The notes below the pieces were generated by a model. It saw only the letters and a program-made list of their open reading frames with translations. It was not told where the DNA came from and made no database searches. A DNA stretch of 64,000 nucleotides from Poronia punctata (Eukaryota; Ascomycota; Sordariomycetes; Xylariales; Xylariaceae), in contig MU401512.1 in NCBI GenBank assembly GCA_022579005.1, positions 124,001-188,000 on the forward strand, written 5' to 3'. Below, piece after piece: positions 37,035 to 47,953 of this stretch (within the stretch, counting starts at the first letter, position 1; each line of letters begins with the position of its first letter). The translations under genes and the position numbers were made by a program.

Positions 37035-39498
37035 TCATAGGTCAATTAGACTCTCCTCCACGACAGGCTGCTGCGGTGCGTGTTGCGGAGCTGAGGGAAA
37101 AGAATCTTGGTTGAATCCAGCATATCCAGGCGCATTAACCTGATAGGCTTCCCCGGGTTGGCCTACGCTTTGTTGTGCTTGCCAGTACTGCGGCACATTT
37201 GAGGGGGCAACTTGTTGGTATTGTTGGGAAGGGAGGCGTGGCTGAGAGGGTTGTGGTGGCCCAGACGCTTGCGCAGGTTGTACATGAGAGGCGTCAGGCG
37301 TAGGAGGGATCGACTGCCGGTTGAAGTTAGATAATTGTTGTGGGTCGGGGTATGTAGATGTGGTTTCCAAGGGGACAGCGGGTGTACGGCCATCGGCCGC
37401 TAACTGGGCGTTGTAATAGTACGCAGCGTTTGGATCCATCGAAGGTGTCGTTGACTCAAGATTCCGGTTGTGTGGTGTCTGAGGTGACGGCTGAGGCATC
37501 TGACTAGCCTGTACCGGACGCCCGTGCTCCGGCACAGCAAAGTTTGCCTGGTTTGGAGGATACTGTGGAGGCATAGAAGTAGTTTGCTTCGGATAGCTAT
37601 CAGTCCTCTGCGTAACTGGTGGTGGGTATTGGTTATTGGGGTTCGGAGGTATTGAGACCGATGCACGCTTGTCGTATGTATATTGTGCCTGTTGCGCAGT
37701 CGGGGCGTAGCTGTACGTTGCGGTCGGCTGGTTGAAACTCTGTTGTGGTTCGCCGGTATAAAAGTTTTCTGCCCCCGTAGATGGGTTACCGGCCGCGTGC
37801 CCTATGCTAGGATAGGGACTTGTTGGCTGTCTTTGGTTGGGGAGGCTATAGCCGCCGAGATTGTGTTGGCTGTAGGCCTTGGAAAGTCGTTCCTCCAGCA
37901 TCCTATCGTAATAGCGTACAACTGTTGAGAGTTTGGCATGAAGATCTAATAATGTATCTGTACGTGACGATTAGTGGTGGGGGCACTATGGGCAAGGGAG
38001 GGACGAACTTGCCGTGCTTGCTCATGGTTTCCCCGTATGTGCGTGCAAGCTTGGGTCTTAGGGCCCCGATCGAGTCGTAAAGCTCTTGTATCTGTGGTTC
38101 TCTCAAGATTGTCCCTGGGGGTTGTGTCTGCAGCCTGTCCACGAGAGTTGCGAATAGGTTGATATTCTCCGCCTCGACTGGACTTAGCTCGTAATCGTTT
38201 TTGGGTGAATTAAAGTTGGTCCGTGTGGCACTCTCTAAGCTATGTGTTTGTTGCTTCAGCGTAGCAGTGTGCCGCTCTTTCTGCTCCTCCATATCTGCCA
38301 GCGACGCAGCTATGGCAGCTTTTAGATCCTCGTCTTCTTCTTCCACATGTGTACCGACCGCGGGAGACCTGGTGTTCGTTTGAGAGACGGAAGGTTTGTT
38401 GTCGGTAGGAGCAGTATATCCGCGCGAATGGCTCTGGACCTCCTCCAAGCTCATCGCAAGAGCCTTTTTTAGATCTTCATCGAAAGCATCGTTCACACGA
38501 GCGTTCCTGGGCTGCATAGCCGCTTGTGCTACGCGGTTCTTAGTTGGAAAGGATGTGGGTGCGCCTGCGGTCGGGCCTGTGGCCGAAGGAACTTTATTGG
38601 TCTTCTCAGTCAACTTGGAATAGCAACCGTCGTCGACCCGTACGGCTTGCATGATGCCCAAGTGAGGTAGAGGAAGCGTTTTTGAAGAGCACTGCTGATC
38701 GAAGCAGTTGCCGCAATTACGGCAGTGATGCTTTCGGTTTGTAAAAGTAAATGGGGTTCGGCATCGCATACAGACGTCCGAATCGGTCCACTCGGGGGGC
38801 TAGACGCCAGACAGGTGAGCTTCTGGCCGTAATTCATACGGAGTCGGGGTAGGAAAGAAACTCACAGCACTACTATCTATCATGCTGCTCGCGACGGTCA
38901 CCCGAGGAGGAAACTGATAGCCTTCCTTCTGCAGTGTCCGATACACTTCATCAATGTACTTCAATTCATAGCGTCCTTCTGTTGCAGCGGCCCATGACTG
39001 AATCAACTCGAGCATCTTGGCCCGCACCTCGGGGTTTACAGCCGCGGGGCCAACAGCATGTAAGAGGGAGACAAGGTTGTCCATGAATTCTCGCGAAGCA
39101 ATTTCGACAAGGAAGTGAGCACCGCCATTCTTAACACATGTGTCGGTAAGCTAGGTTAGGTTAGCGAGGCATGCTAACAAAGATCTGCGACGAGACGCTT
39201 AATCCCTACATTGAGTGCGCTTAGCTGGGTGTTCGGATTCTTGTGGCCTATACGACGTTTAAGCGATCGCATAGCTTCTTTGGGCTGGACAGTCTTGGAG
39301 CGGATGACATCAGATATCTCCAGATTAAGAGGGATATCTTCCCTGTGATGCGACACGGAGAATATTAGCAAGCGTGTGTAGGAGTATAGAAACGAGATAA
39401 TATTGAGTTTTCGCATACAGACTACTACCGGTGGCCTTGTCAATCTGTTCATCCAAGGCGCTGTTGGCCGAGGATGACCACCAACCGCCCATCATCAT
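37035..39498 (-). CDS. VPS27: ESCRT-0 subunit Vps27 (VHS-FYVE-UIM protein)
   Basis: Recognises ubiquitinated cargo and PI3P on endosomes and recruits ESCRT-I. Five exons, 39498-39419, 39342-39210, 39150-38866, 38799-38013 and 37957-37035, give 735 aa. The VHS domain spans about residues 12-150. The FYVE finger is at 167-230 with [24 protein letters not shown] and a final RVDDGC, where the usual RVC Cys is Asp. Two ubiquitin-interacting motifs follow ([14 protein letters not shown] and [14 protein letters not shown]). A helical GAT-like region ([12 protein letters not shown] to [13 protein letters not shown]) precedes a Gln/Pro-rich tail with PSAP (TSG101/Vps23-binding type) and a C-terminal LIDL clathrin box. 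Intron 4 is a 55-nt GC-AG intron (GCAAGT donor). Splicing it restores [15 protein letters not shown]; otherwise the frame is lost. Confidence 0.95.
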
Positions 39499-40502
39499 GA
39501 TTACTGGTTAGGATCTGTCGGCGGGTTGCCTGGCGACGGTGGCACTGTAGAACCGCTTAGCGTATGCTTTCTGGCCGGCTGGACTCGAACTGTCGTGAGT
39601 TATGAATTGTGTGCAGTGTCTGGCTTGCGCGGCGACGGTTTGGTAGCGATAATCGTAGGTACCATTCTTGAGTTGATGTCACTTTAGTAAAGAGGCATGT
39701 CTCTACCTGCCTATTGATCTACGTACGTACAACCTGGTGTCATAACGGATGGGGCGTTGTTGATAGTGTTGCAGCCCCTAGCTAACTGGAAGTGTGGCAT
39801 AGATACTGTGTTTTTGGGAAACATATTGGTATGATACAACCTTCCAGCCCCTGCCTCCTATTGCAGCGATTTCACGGCGCCAAGACGGTCCAGGTTAGAC
39901 CTTACTCTGTGTACTTACAAGTACTCGTACGCACGTAGGTAAATCTAGGTACCTACCAACTACCTACCGTATCCATTGATGATGACCCGTAATCTCAGGA
40001 CTCTTCTCCCACCTGTCAAACCGACGATATCCTTTTTGCCTGTCACATTTTCCTTATTCTAGGCCAATATTATTCAGATGCTGCTTAATGCGTGTAAAAC
40101 AGGCCGCCAGGTCAGCTTTCTCTCAGTTTATATACCCCTCCATACTTGTTATTCGATTGCCGCCCCACCTTTCCTGTGTTTTACGCTTCTTTGAGACCCT
40201 TTCGAGACCCTTCCGTTTTCGCGTAACTAGTCTTACCGTCTGAACCTCAACTGGTGTCTCTTGCGCCGTGAAAGAATGACATCTCATTCCAGCGCCCGTC
40301 CCCGGAACCACAGCGGTGTATAAGTCTTTTTGCATCTTCAATACTCACAGTAGACCCTACCGCTAGGTTTCCGATCACTACCTACGTTGTAGCGGACTAC
40401 ACGTCTTTAAAAGAGACAGAACACATCCGATCTGGTGGCGACAACTTGTGCGCGCGAACTTTAGTGCCACGTCATGAGGCTGCCTCCTAACCCGAACCCA
40501 TT
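39499..40502. promoter_or_regulatory. shared divergent promoter region VPS27 / DOA4-like
   Basis: 1,004 bp between the start codons of two divergent genes that act in the same endosomal pathway. It contains TAGGTA/TACCTACC words near 39890-39970. I could not identify specific factor sites. Confidence 0.45.
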
Positions 40503-43500
40503 ATGAGTCCTGGCCCAAATACTGCGGCCAGTGTTGCTTCCAGCAGCGGTACGCAGACGTCGAGTTCTCGGTCCAATGTACACCCCAGTAAAGCACCAGA
40601 CCGGAGCGCTACTTACAACCGTGATTCGGGCTCAGGCAAGGCCCCCTTCCGACACATAGATGATATAGTTTCAGTCTCCATAGACATCGATCCTTACACG
40701 CCTTTGCGCAAAGTTCTCGAGATTGGGGACGCGCACATGCAGCAAGCGATCACCTTCAATGACTTCGATCGCCCCGATCTGGCATTACAAGAGTATATTA
40801 AAGCCTTCACGATCGCTGTGGACAAGATTCCCAAACACAAAGACTACCCTTCGCTTAAGTCCGATCGCGGGGTACTCAACCGCCAGTACCAGGCCCTCAA
40901 GGTCAAGATCACAAGGAATGGCGCTATTTATGACAGGATTAAAGAAAAGATCAAGGAAGACAATTCGAGAAGTGGGGTAGTCCCGGAAAAGGTCATTACT
41001 AGGTCGCCTGCGAATGCCACCCTCGACTTTCCGAGGGTACCGCTGAGTCCACCGCCGAAACGATCGGTTGATAATCATAGAGGTTCCTCGACCAATGGCC
41101 ACACCACTCGTGCCGTCACCAAACCATCCGATGATAACGGCTATAGCGGCACCAAGCCAAAACCTTCTGTCCTCCCAAAGCCACTGGCGCTACATGGCAA
41201 TCCTCGCAAGCCAGGGCCGGAGAAGACAACGTCAGATCTAGCAGCTCGATTCGCGAGACTACGCGATCCCCAGGAACCAGACGCCATCCGCTCTCTGTCG
41301 CCAGTGTCCCGGCCCGCCGGCTCTAAGACCGGTCAATCTTCTCAGCGGCCGGCCTTCTCGCTCGACAACTCGGTGCCCGCCATGCCCAAAGTCCCCGATG
41401 CGATATACAGTCCTGTCAGAGGCACCGTAACAAGTGAGGCGGCTAATCTGCCATCAAGTACACCGCGCGGTATGTTTAGCCGGACAAATTCGATAGTATC
41501 AAACCATACCAGCTCACCGCGTCAGTCATTAGAGAGTCTCATTAGACCATCTAATGGAGAACGCTTCGTGGCTGCACATACATACGGAGAGTCTCAAGGA
41601 GCCTCTGCGGCGAAGGCCAACATTCCCGCTGGGGATGTTATAACTGTAAGCGAGCTCGTACATTGTATGGGCAGTGGAAGTACGAATCTAGAAATGCTAC
41701 TTATCGACGTCCGCGACCGCCAATCATTCGACGATGGCCACATTATGTCACAGAATACGATCTGTCTCGACCCCACGGTCCTTTGCCGTGAGAATATTTC
41801 AGCGGACGATATAGTTGACAGCATGATTCTTGCGCCTCCAAGCGAGAAAATTGCGCTGGAACGGCGAGATGAGGTTGAGTTGGTCGTCTTCTACGATCAA
41901 AACTCTACTTCTTTACCCGAGCGGAGGGCTGGCAGTATGGAAGAGGCGATCCTGCAAAACCTTAGACTGGCTCTCATGCACTACAGCTACCCGAAACAGC
42001 TGAAACATACGCCGAAGCTGCTGGCGGGTGGAATAGATGCGTGGGTTGACGAGATGGGGAGACACTCGTTGCAGACCTCGATAACACAGTCTATTGTGCG
42101 GCACGGGACCTCAAAATTGACCGGTGGGCGCCAACGCCTGAGAAACAGGACTCTTGGGCCCGATGAAGTGAATACCTTTGAAGCAATGATCGGGCGGGAC
42201 GAAGAGGGCGACTTCGACTACGCCAAATCTCGAGAAGACTTCATGCGTCGGTTTCCAAGCTTAAAAGAGCCCGAATCCATGGTGTCTAGCCGTCGGAGCG
42301 ACACATCTGAGCAGACCACAGCCTCGGGAAAGGAAGAATTCTTCTTGAAAGACATTGCCCCGATGCCTCCTGTTCGGCCGAAACCTTCAGTTGCTAGAAC
42401 AAGGTACAGTGGGCTCGAATCTGGGGACGAAAATTTGGTGCCCGGGGGTACGGCCAAGGCAGGCACTACGCAGTCGCAAAGGAAACCAACCGGGCTTGTT
42501 AACATTGGGAATTGGTGCTACGCCAACGCTTCAATACAGGCGCTCCTCGCGTCTCCTGGCTTTGTGGACGAGTTCCTAGACAGTAGCTGGCCGACAAAAT
42601 ACCGGCCGAAAGTAGACCCGGGCAACCCGGCTTATAACCAGCTGCTCTGCAAGATACTCGGCAATCTCTTTCAATGGCTAAGCAAAAGGTACTTTGTTCA
42701 CATGAAAGCTGCCACACTCATGGTATGAGCCACCTATCCTTGAGCCCCGACTGTGCCGAAAACGCTAATTGGCAGAAGCATTACCTCCGGTCCATACATA
42801 CAGGATATGTCGTGAACGGGCAGACGTTGAAGTTTGGAGACACTAATCAGCATGATTCGGACGAGTTCATAACCTTCATATTTGGACAGCTCGAGGTTGA
42901 GACGAGGATAGAATTGGATAGAGTCCCCTCGCGGAGTCTGGACACGTCCAGACCTGTAGATTTCATGGTGGATGCTTGGGCGAACCGCAACGCTCACAAT
43001 CTTATTAGCCGGCATTGGTATTCCATGGAACTTCACACGCTGACCTGCAAAAACTGCAAGGCGGAGAACTTCATGAGCTCGTTGCAGGAGAGATATATAC
43101 TGCCAGTGCCTATGGACGGCGTGACCACAGGGCAACTGGAGACGGCCCTTCGGAACCATTTCCTCCCCGAAGAAGTTGCCACCTCTTGTGACGCCTGCGG
43201 CTCGACAGGCAAAACGTGGATCAAGCAGATGGCACGGCTACCTCCGTTGTTACGCGTGTACATACAGCGAGGGGATGAGACGGGCTCGGTGAAGCTTAAG
43301 AATGACGTAGTGTTCCCTTTCGACAACCTCGATCTCGGCCCGTATGCCCTTGGCATGAACCAGAGGGCGGCGATTGCTGGAAAGCTTAGCAATCAAGCGT
43401 CTGAGGGCTTTAGGGTAACACCACGATACAGGTTGCGCGCCGTAGTCCTCCACGAGGGCCCTACCCTACATTCTGGTCATTACATCGCCTACGTCAGGGG

Positions 43501-43672
43501 TGATAATAAGTACTGGACACGATGCGAAGACGCCATCGTCCAGACTAATGCCGAGGACGATAGCTCGCTGTTGCGAAGCTTTACAACATCCAATCGGTCA
43601 TTCACGCCAGTTCAGCTGTTTTATGAGCGGATCGATAGATTGGACGAGCGTGCTGATATTTATGGCCGTTAG
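40503..43672 (+). CDS. DOA4: ubiquitin carboxyl-terminal hydrolase, Doa4/USP8-like
   Basis: Removes ubiquitin from cargo at ESCRT-III before vesicle budding. Two exons, 40503-42722 and 42776-43672, with a 53-nt intron, give 1038 aa. Residues about 50-160 form a helical MIT/USP8-dimerisation-like domain (LRKVLEIGDAHMQQ, DLALQEYIKAFTIAVDKIP). Residues about 380-520 are a rhodanese-like domain (LLIDVRDRQSFDDGHI) whose active-site loop reads VVFYDQNS without Cys, so it is catalytically dead, as in USP8. The peptidase C19 core starts GLVNIGNWCYANASIQ with catalytic Cys672. It has a Cys4 zinc ribbon (CKNC...CDAC) and the His box LHSGHYIAYV with following YWTRCEDAIV. The intron sits between Cys and His boxes. 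The low-complexity linker is Ser/Pro-rich. Assignment to Doa4 rather than Ubp5-type paralogues rests on domain order. Confidence 0.92.
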
Positions 43673-45232
43673 TATGGCGTCTCTTTTTTCGGGTTGGAAC
43701 AGACGCATAGCGTAACGGCGCTTGGGGAAGCGTGGATTGGGATTTACAAACTGGGAAATACAGCAAGCGTCTGCAAAGTTGAGCACGGTTAAACGGGTCA
43801 TCAGAGTACAGTACCTGATTTATTGATACAATGGCATATATTTATACAAGGACGTATGTTCCGTATATATATAACTACAGGCAATAGAAAAATATCACCA
43901 ATGGGATAGGTCCCAATGCATTCGCCTTACATTACCTACCTACCTACCAACGCCGTTTTATCACGATTGTCTACCTTTGTTGGATCTCAACTTGGTCCCT
44001 GGAAAGCCCTTAGAAAATTATACTAGCCACGCCGTCTTCAAGCCGAGCTATCGAGGAGGAGGGGTATGCGAAATCAGGTGAACGTTCTATTCGAGTCACT
44101 CTACCTACCTGTACGTGTAGTAGCAGGGGGATTATTGTCGTCTTCCTGAGGAGAATGGACTTACACAGTGGGATACATAATACCTACTTTACCTAACATG
44201 CCCACCGTGCCCACCTCGGGTAGCTATGAGTAGGTGCGTCATACTAGATGGTGTACTTGTAGGTAAGTAGATGTAAGTAAACATTACTCTATACGTGTAG
44301 ACACATGCTACGTGAGAAGCGTAGGTCGGCACGTACTGAGTACAGGTTGGTTAAGTACATCAAATTATATTAGAGCAGGGCCAAGACCCAGAAACCATCT
44401 GCACATTGCACAGTAATATCCTAAACTATCTACTGTACTAACCTATAAGTAGAACTTCCCGAGGCACGTTTTATAAGTTGTTGATATTATGACCACATTT
44501 CAAGTAAACTAGGTAGTAAAACATAGGTACCTTACTTTTGCTTACAACGCTGCATAAATTTCCAACAATTAATAAGTCTTGATTTGTATACCTAACATAC
44601 TAGTTTTATATATACCCAACCTGCCAGTAGTTAAAAGTGCAGCTGTCTCTTAAGTTCTCAATCCTTTGCCTACAAGTAGGTTTAATGTACTTGAAGGTTA
44701 GGTAAGACTTGGTGTTTGTTCTCTACAAGTAGGCCCACGTGTACTTGGTACCTACATCTACCGTTCACTTAAATGAGTGGGTACATACCCACATATATAC
44801 GTTAGCTATTCCATTCCCCATTGGCACTTTACCTAGGTTCAAAGGCACGGATCTACCTAGGCTATCAAGCTGTCAAAGTAGGTTACATACGCGTACGTAA
44901 TTCATCATTTTGGACAAGGGTAGCTCACCTTGCCAGCTAAAATTTACATTAGAGTACATACCTGGGCTGCTAGCCTCTAGGTATGTATCTCGAGACCGGT
45001 CCCAATACCTTGCCCTTGACAACTTGGTCCTTTGACATTGTCCAAGTTTCGTGGAAGCTCTTCTTGTAGCTTCATGCTTCTCATTCCCTTCTCTTAGAAA
45101 AAACTAATACCATACCAGTACGAGACGATCCTATTTAGGTGCAGGGTGCAGGCTCCGGATTTAGGGGCGGTCTACATTGCGCAAGACAGTTGTTCCGTAA
45201 TAGATATATCATCAGACCTTCAATTGCCCGCC
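43673..45232. other. intergenic region DOA4-like / acyl-CoA synthetase
   Basis: About 1.56 kb, A+T-rich and unusually dense in TAGGTA, TACCTA and GTACTTGTAGGT-like words (43930-44990). No gene is seen. The reading frame upstream of 45233 (from 45146) starts at non-ATG codons and is not used. Confidence 0.5.
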
Positions 45233-47628
45233 ATGGCCCTCCCAACGCAGCGTGAGGGGGTCCTACCTTTGTACATGGTGCAGAAGCCGCCTTATATGGT
45301 CCAGGACATGACCGTTCCCGAGGTTGCTGGCGAAACACGGCCTTACCGTCACCTGAAGGCTAAGGATGGGTTCATCACCCGCCCTTCTCTAGAGATAGGT
45401 ACGACATACGACCTATTCACGACGTCGGCGAAGAAATATGGCAACAAGCCCGCCATCGGGTCTCGCACCCTCTTAAAGACCCACGTCGAAACTAAAAAGG
45501 TGCCCAAGGTGGTCGACGGCGTCAAGACCGAGGTGGATAAGCAATGGACGTACTACGAGCTGTCTCCTTTCGAGTACCTCACCTACGAGGAGTACGGGGC
45601 ACGAGCGTTGAAGGTCGGTGCTGGCCTCAGGAAACTCGGCTTAGAGCCAGGCGATAAGCTACATATATTTGCCACTACCAGGTATATTGAACCATTTTGT
45701 CGGCCCCGGGCCACCCAGACGATGTGTGGCTGACAGCGGTGTAGTGCGAACTGGTTGTGCATGTCTCACGGATGTGCATCCCAATCCATCACCGTCGCTA
45801 CTGCTTACGATACTCTTGGGCCTGATGCCGTACAATATTCCCTAACTCAGACGGAAGCAAAGGCCATGTACACCGACCCCCATCTACTAAAAACGGCCGG
45901 CCAGCCGTTAAAGGCCGCCACGGACGTCAAGTTCCTCATATACAACGATTCTACCCACGTCCCCATATCCGACAGTGAGATTGCGGCTTTCAGAGCCTCT
46001 CATCCCGAGCTCACCATTATCTCCTTTTCGGAGCTGGTCACACTGGGTGCCGAGAATCCTACACCACCCGTCCCGCCGAAACCAACGGATCTGTGCTGCA
46101 TCATGTACACATCAGGCTCCTCAGGCACCCCCAAGGGTGTGCCCATCACCCACGAGGCCCTGGTCGCCGGCGTGACGGGCCTGTATGAAGTCATTGCCGA
46201 GACCATATCTCCAAAAGAGGTTGTACTGGCGTATTTACCACTTGCGCACATTTTGGAGATGTGTGTAGAGAACATAGTCGTCTTCATCGGAGCATCGATG
46301 GGCTACGGCTCTCCCCGCACATTGGCCGACACTTCGACGCGCAACTGTGCCGGAGACATGCGTGAGCTTGCGCCGACGGTCATGGTCGGTGTGCCCCAGA
46401 TCTGGGAGACCATCAGAAAGGGTATCGAAGGCCGGGTCAACTCTGGCAGCGCCCTGACAAAGAACCTCTTTTGGGGTGCGTACAACCTAAAATCTATGCT
46501 CGTGTCCAAAGGCTTGCCTGGTGGATTCCTATTGGATGCTCTGGTCTTCAATAAAGTCCGACATCTGACAGGCGGGCGCGTCCGGTTTCTCTTCAACGGT
46601 GGCAGCGGTATCTCCGAGGGCACATTGAAGTTCCTGAGCATCGTGTTAGCCCCGATGGTCACTGGTTATGGTCTTACCGAGACCTGTTCCAACGGCGTAA
46701 GTAACTCGATACCCCAAAGCTTCTACCCAATAGGTTGAATAGCCCAGCCTTGTCACGGCGGCCGCTTCGTCTCAAGCTTGGGAAGAGGCCCCGCCTACAT
46801 TTCTGGACATGAAGTTGACTCGGTGTGTTTCTGTTACAGTCTCTAGGTTCGCCTTTGCAGTGGACGCCGAACGCGATTGGCCCAGTCCCACCCTCCTTAG
46901 AGTTGAAGCTTGTCAGTATCCCGGATCTGGGTTATGACACGGCTTCGGACCCGCCACGAGGTGAGATCCTCTTGCGAGGAGCGCCAGTCGCCAAGGAGTA
47001 CTTTAAAAACGCCGAGGAGACGGAGAAGGCGTACACGTCGGATGGGTGGTTCAAGACTGGTGATATTGGCGAGATCGACTCTGTCGGCCACGTCAAAGTT
47101 ATAGACCGAGTCAAGAACCTGGTAAAGCTCCAGGGCGGAGAGTATATTGCACTAGAAAAACTCGAGGCCATATACCGCGGCAGCGCATACGTTAACAATC
47201 TCATGATCCACGGCGACAGCTCACAGCCGCGGCCCATTGCGGTCATCGCACCCAACGAGAAGCCGCTCGCCGAGCTAGCTAAGAATCTGGATGTCGAGAA
47301 CCAAGACATGCACCAAGATGGCAGGGTACGGGATGCCGTGCTGAAGGATTTGGTAGCCGTAGGGAAGAAGGCTGGTCTTAGCGGGCTCGAGATGATTAGC
47401 GGCGTCGTGATCGTCGATGAAGAGTGGACACCTGCGAGCGTACGCCCCCGCCCCCCCTTTCCCTCCTGCTAAACTTTTTTTCCTATAGAACTTCCTCACC
47501 TGGCAAAACAGAAAGATACTAACGTAGAGATATTCTAGGGTCTTGTCACAGCCACGCAGAAGGTGAACAGGCGAGCCTTGAAGGATCGGTACAAGGCCCA
47601 GATTGAGGAATGCGTAAAGCAATCTTGA
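45233..47628 (+). CDS. FAA1: long-chain fatty acid-CoA ligase (Faa1/Faa4 type)
   Basis: Activates long-chain fatty acids with ATP and CoA. Four exons, 45233-45681, 45745-46696, 46840-47439 and 47539-47628, give 696 aa, standard for the family. The AMP-binding P-loop is [13 protein letters not shown] at 271. Further motifs are YLPLAHILE, the adenine-binding loop [11 protein letters not shown], and the fatty-acyl-CoA synthetase signature starting [11 protein letters not shown] at about 535 and continuing [17 protein letters not shown]. The last small exon supplies [14 protein letters not shown], which contains the catalytic lysine region (here QKVNR). The C-terminus is KQS, not a peroxisomal SKL-type signal, so cytosolic, ER or lipid-droplet location is more likely than peroxisomal. 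The Faa1 versus Faa4 distinction is not resolvable. Confidence 0.94.
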
Positions 47629-47953
47629 TCAGTAGCAGGCAGCCCTAGCAACTATGACTCATGATTTTCTTGGGCGCGGAGTTCGGACGGCAGTGGATGA
47701 CAACGCCTTGATAATAATAATAATAATATGTTAGCATGGGGTTCTTGTTTCGATTTGTCTTGTCTCTTCATTTTGCTAACAGCTAACGTTTCGGGCTATT
47801 ATAAAAGAGATGATATGATATTTAACATGGCCATACTATGCTAGGTTGTCTCCCTGAAAAATGGCAAGAAATATGTCGTAAATGCTGCAGTTGAAGATGT
47901 AGCTTCCTAAAATGCACACCATAAGCTCAAGATGGTGGTCTAAAATCTAGCTG
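47629..47953. other. convergent spacer
   Basis: 3' flanks of two convergent genes. It contains a short (taa)n tract near 47710-47727. Nothing else is seen. Confidence 0.5.

Noticed and set aside
37958..38012. Proline-rich [11 protein letters not shown] peptide as part of Vps27
   Set aside because: It is read-through of the GC-AG intron; splicing restores the conserved sequence.
39560..39600. tRNA-like B box (minus strand agttcgagtcc) in the VPS27/DOA4 spacer
   Set aside because: No matching A box, acceptor stem or cloverleaf could be found around it.
45146..45232. Upstream in-frame extension of the acyl-CoA synthetase
   Set aside because: It starts at a non-ATG codon and adds no family-like sequence; ATG at 45233 matches the usual N-terminal length.
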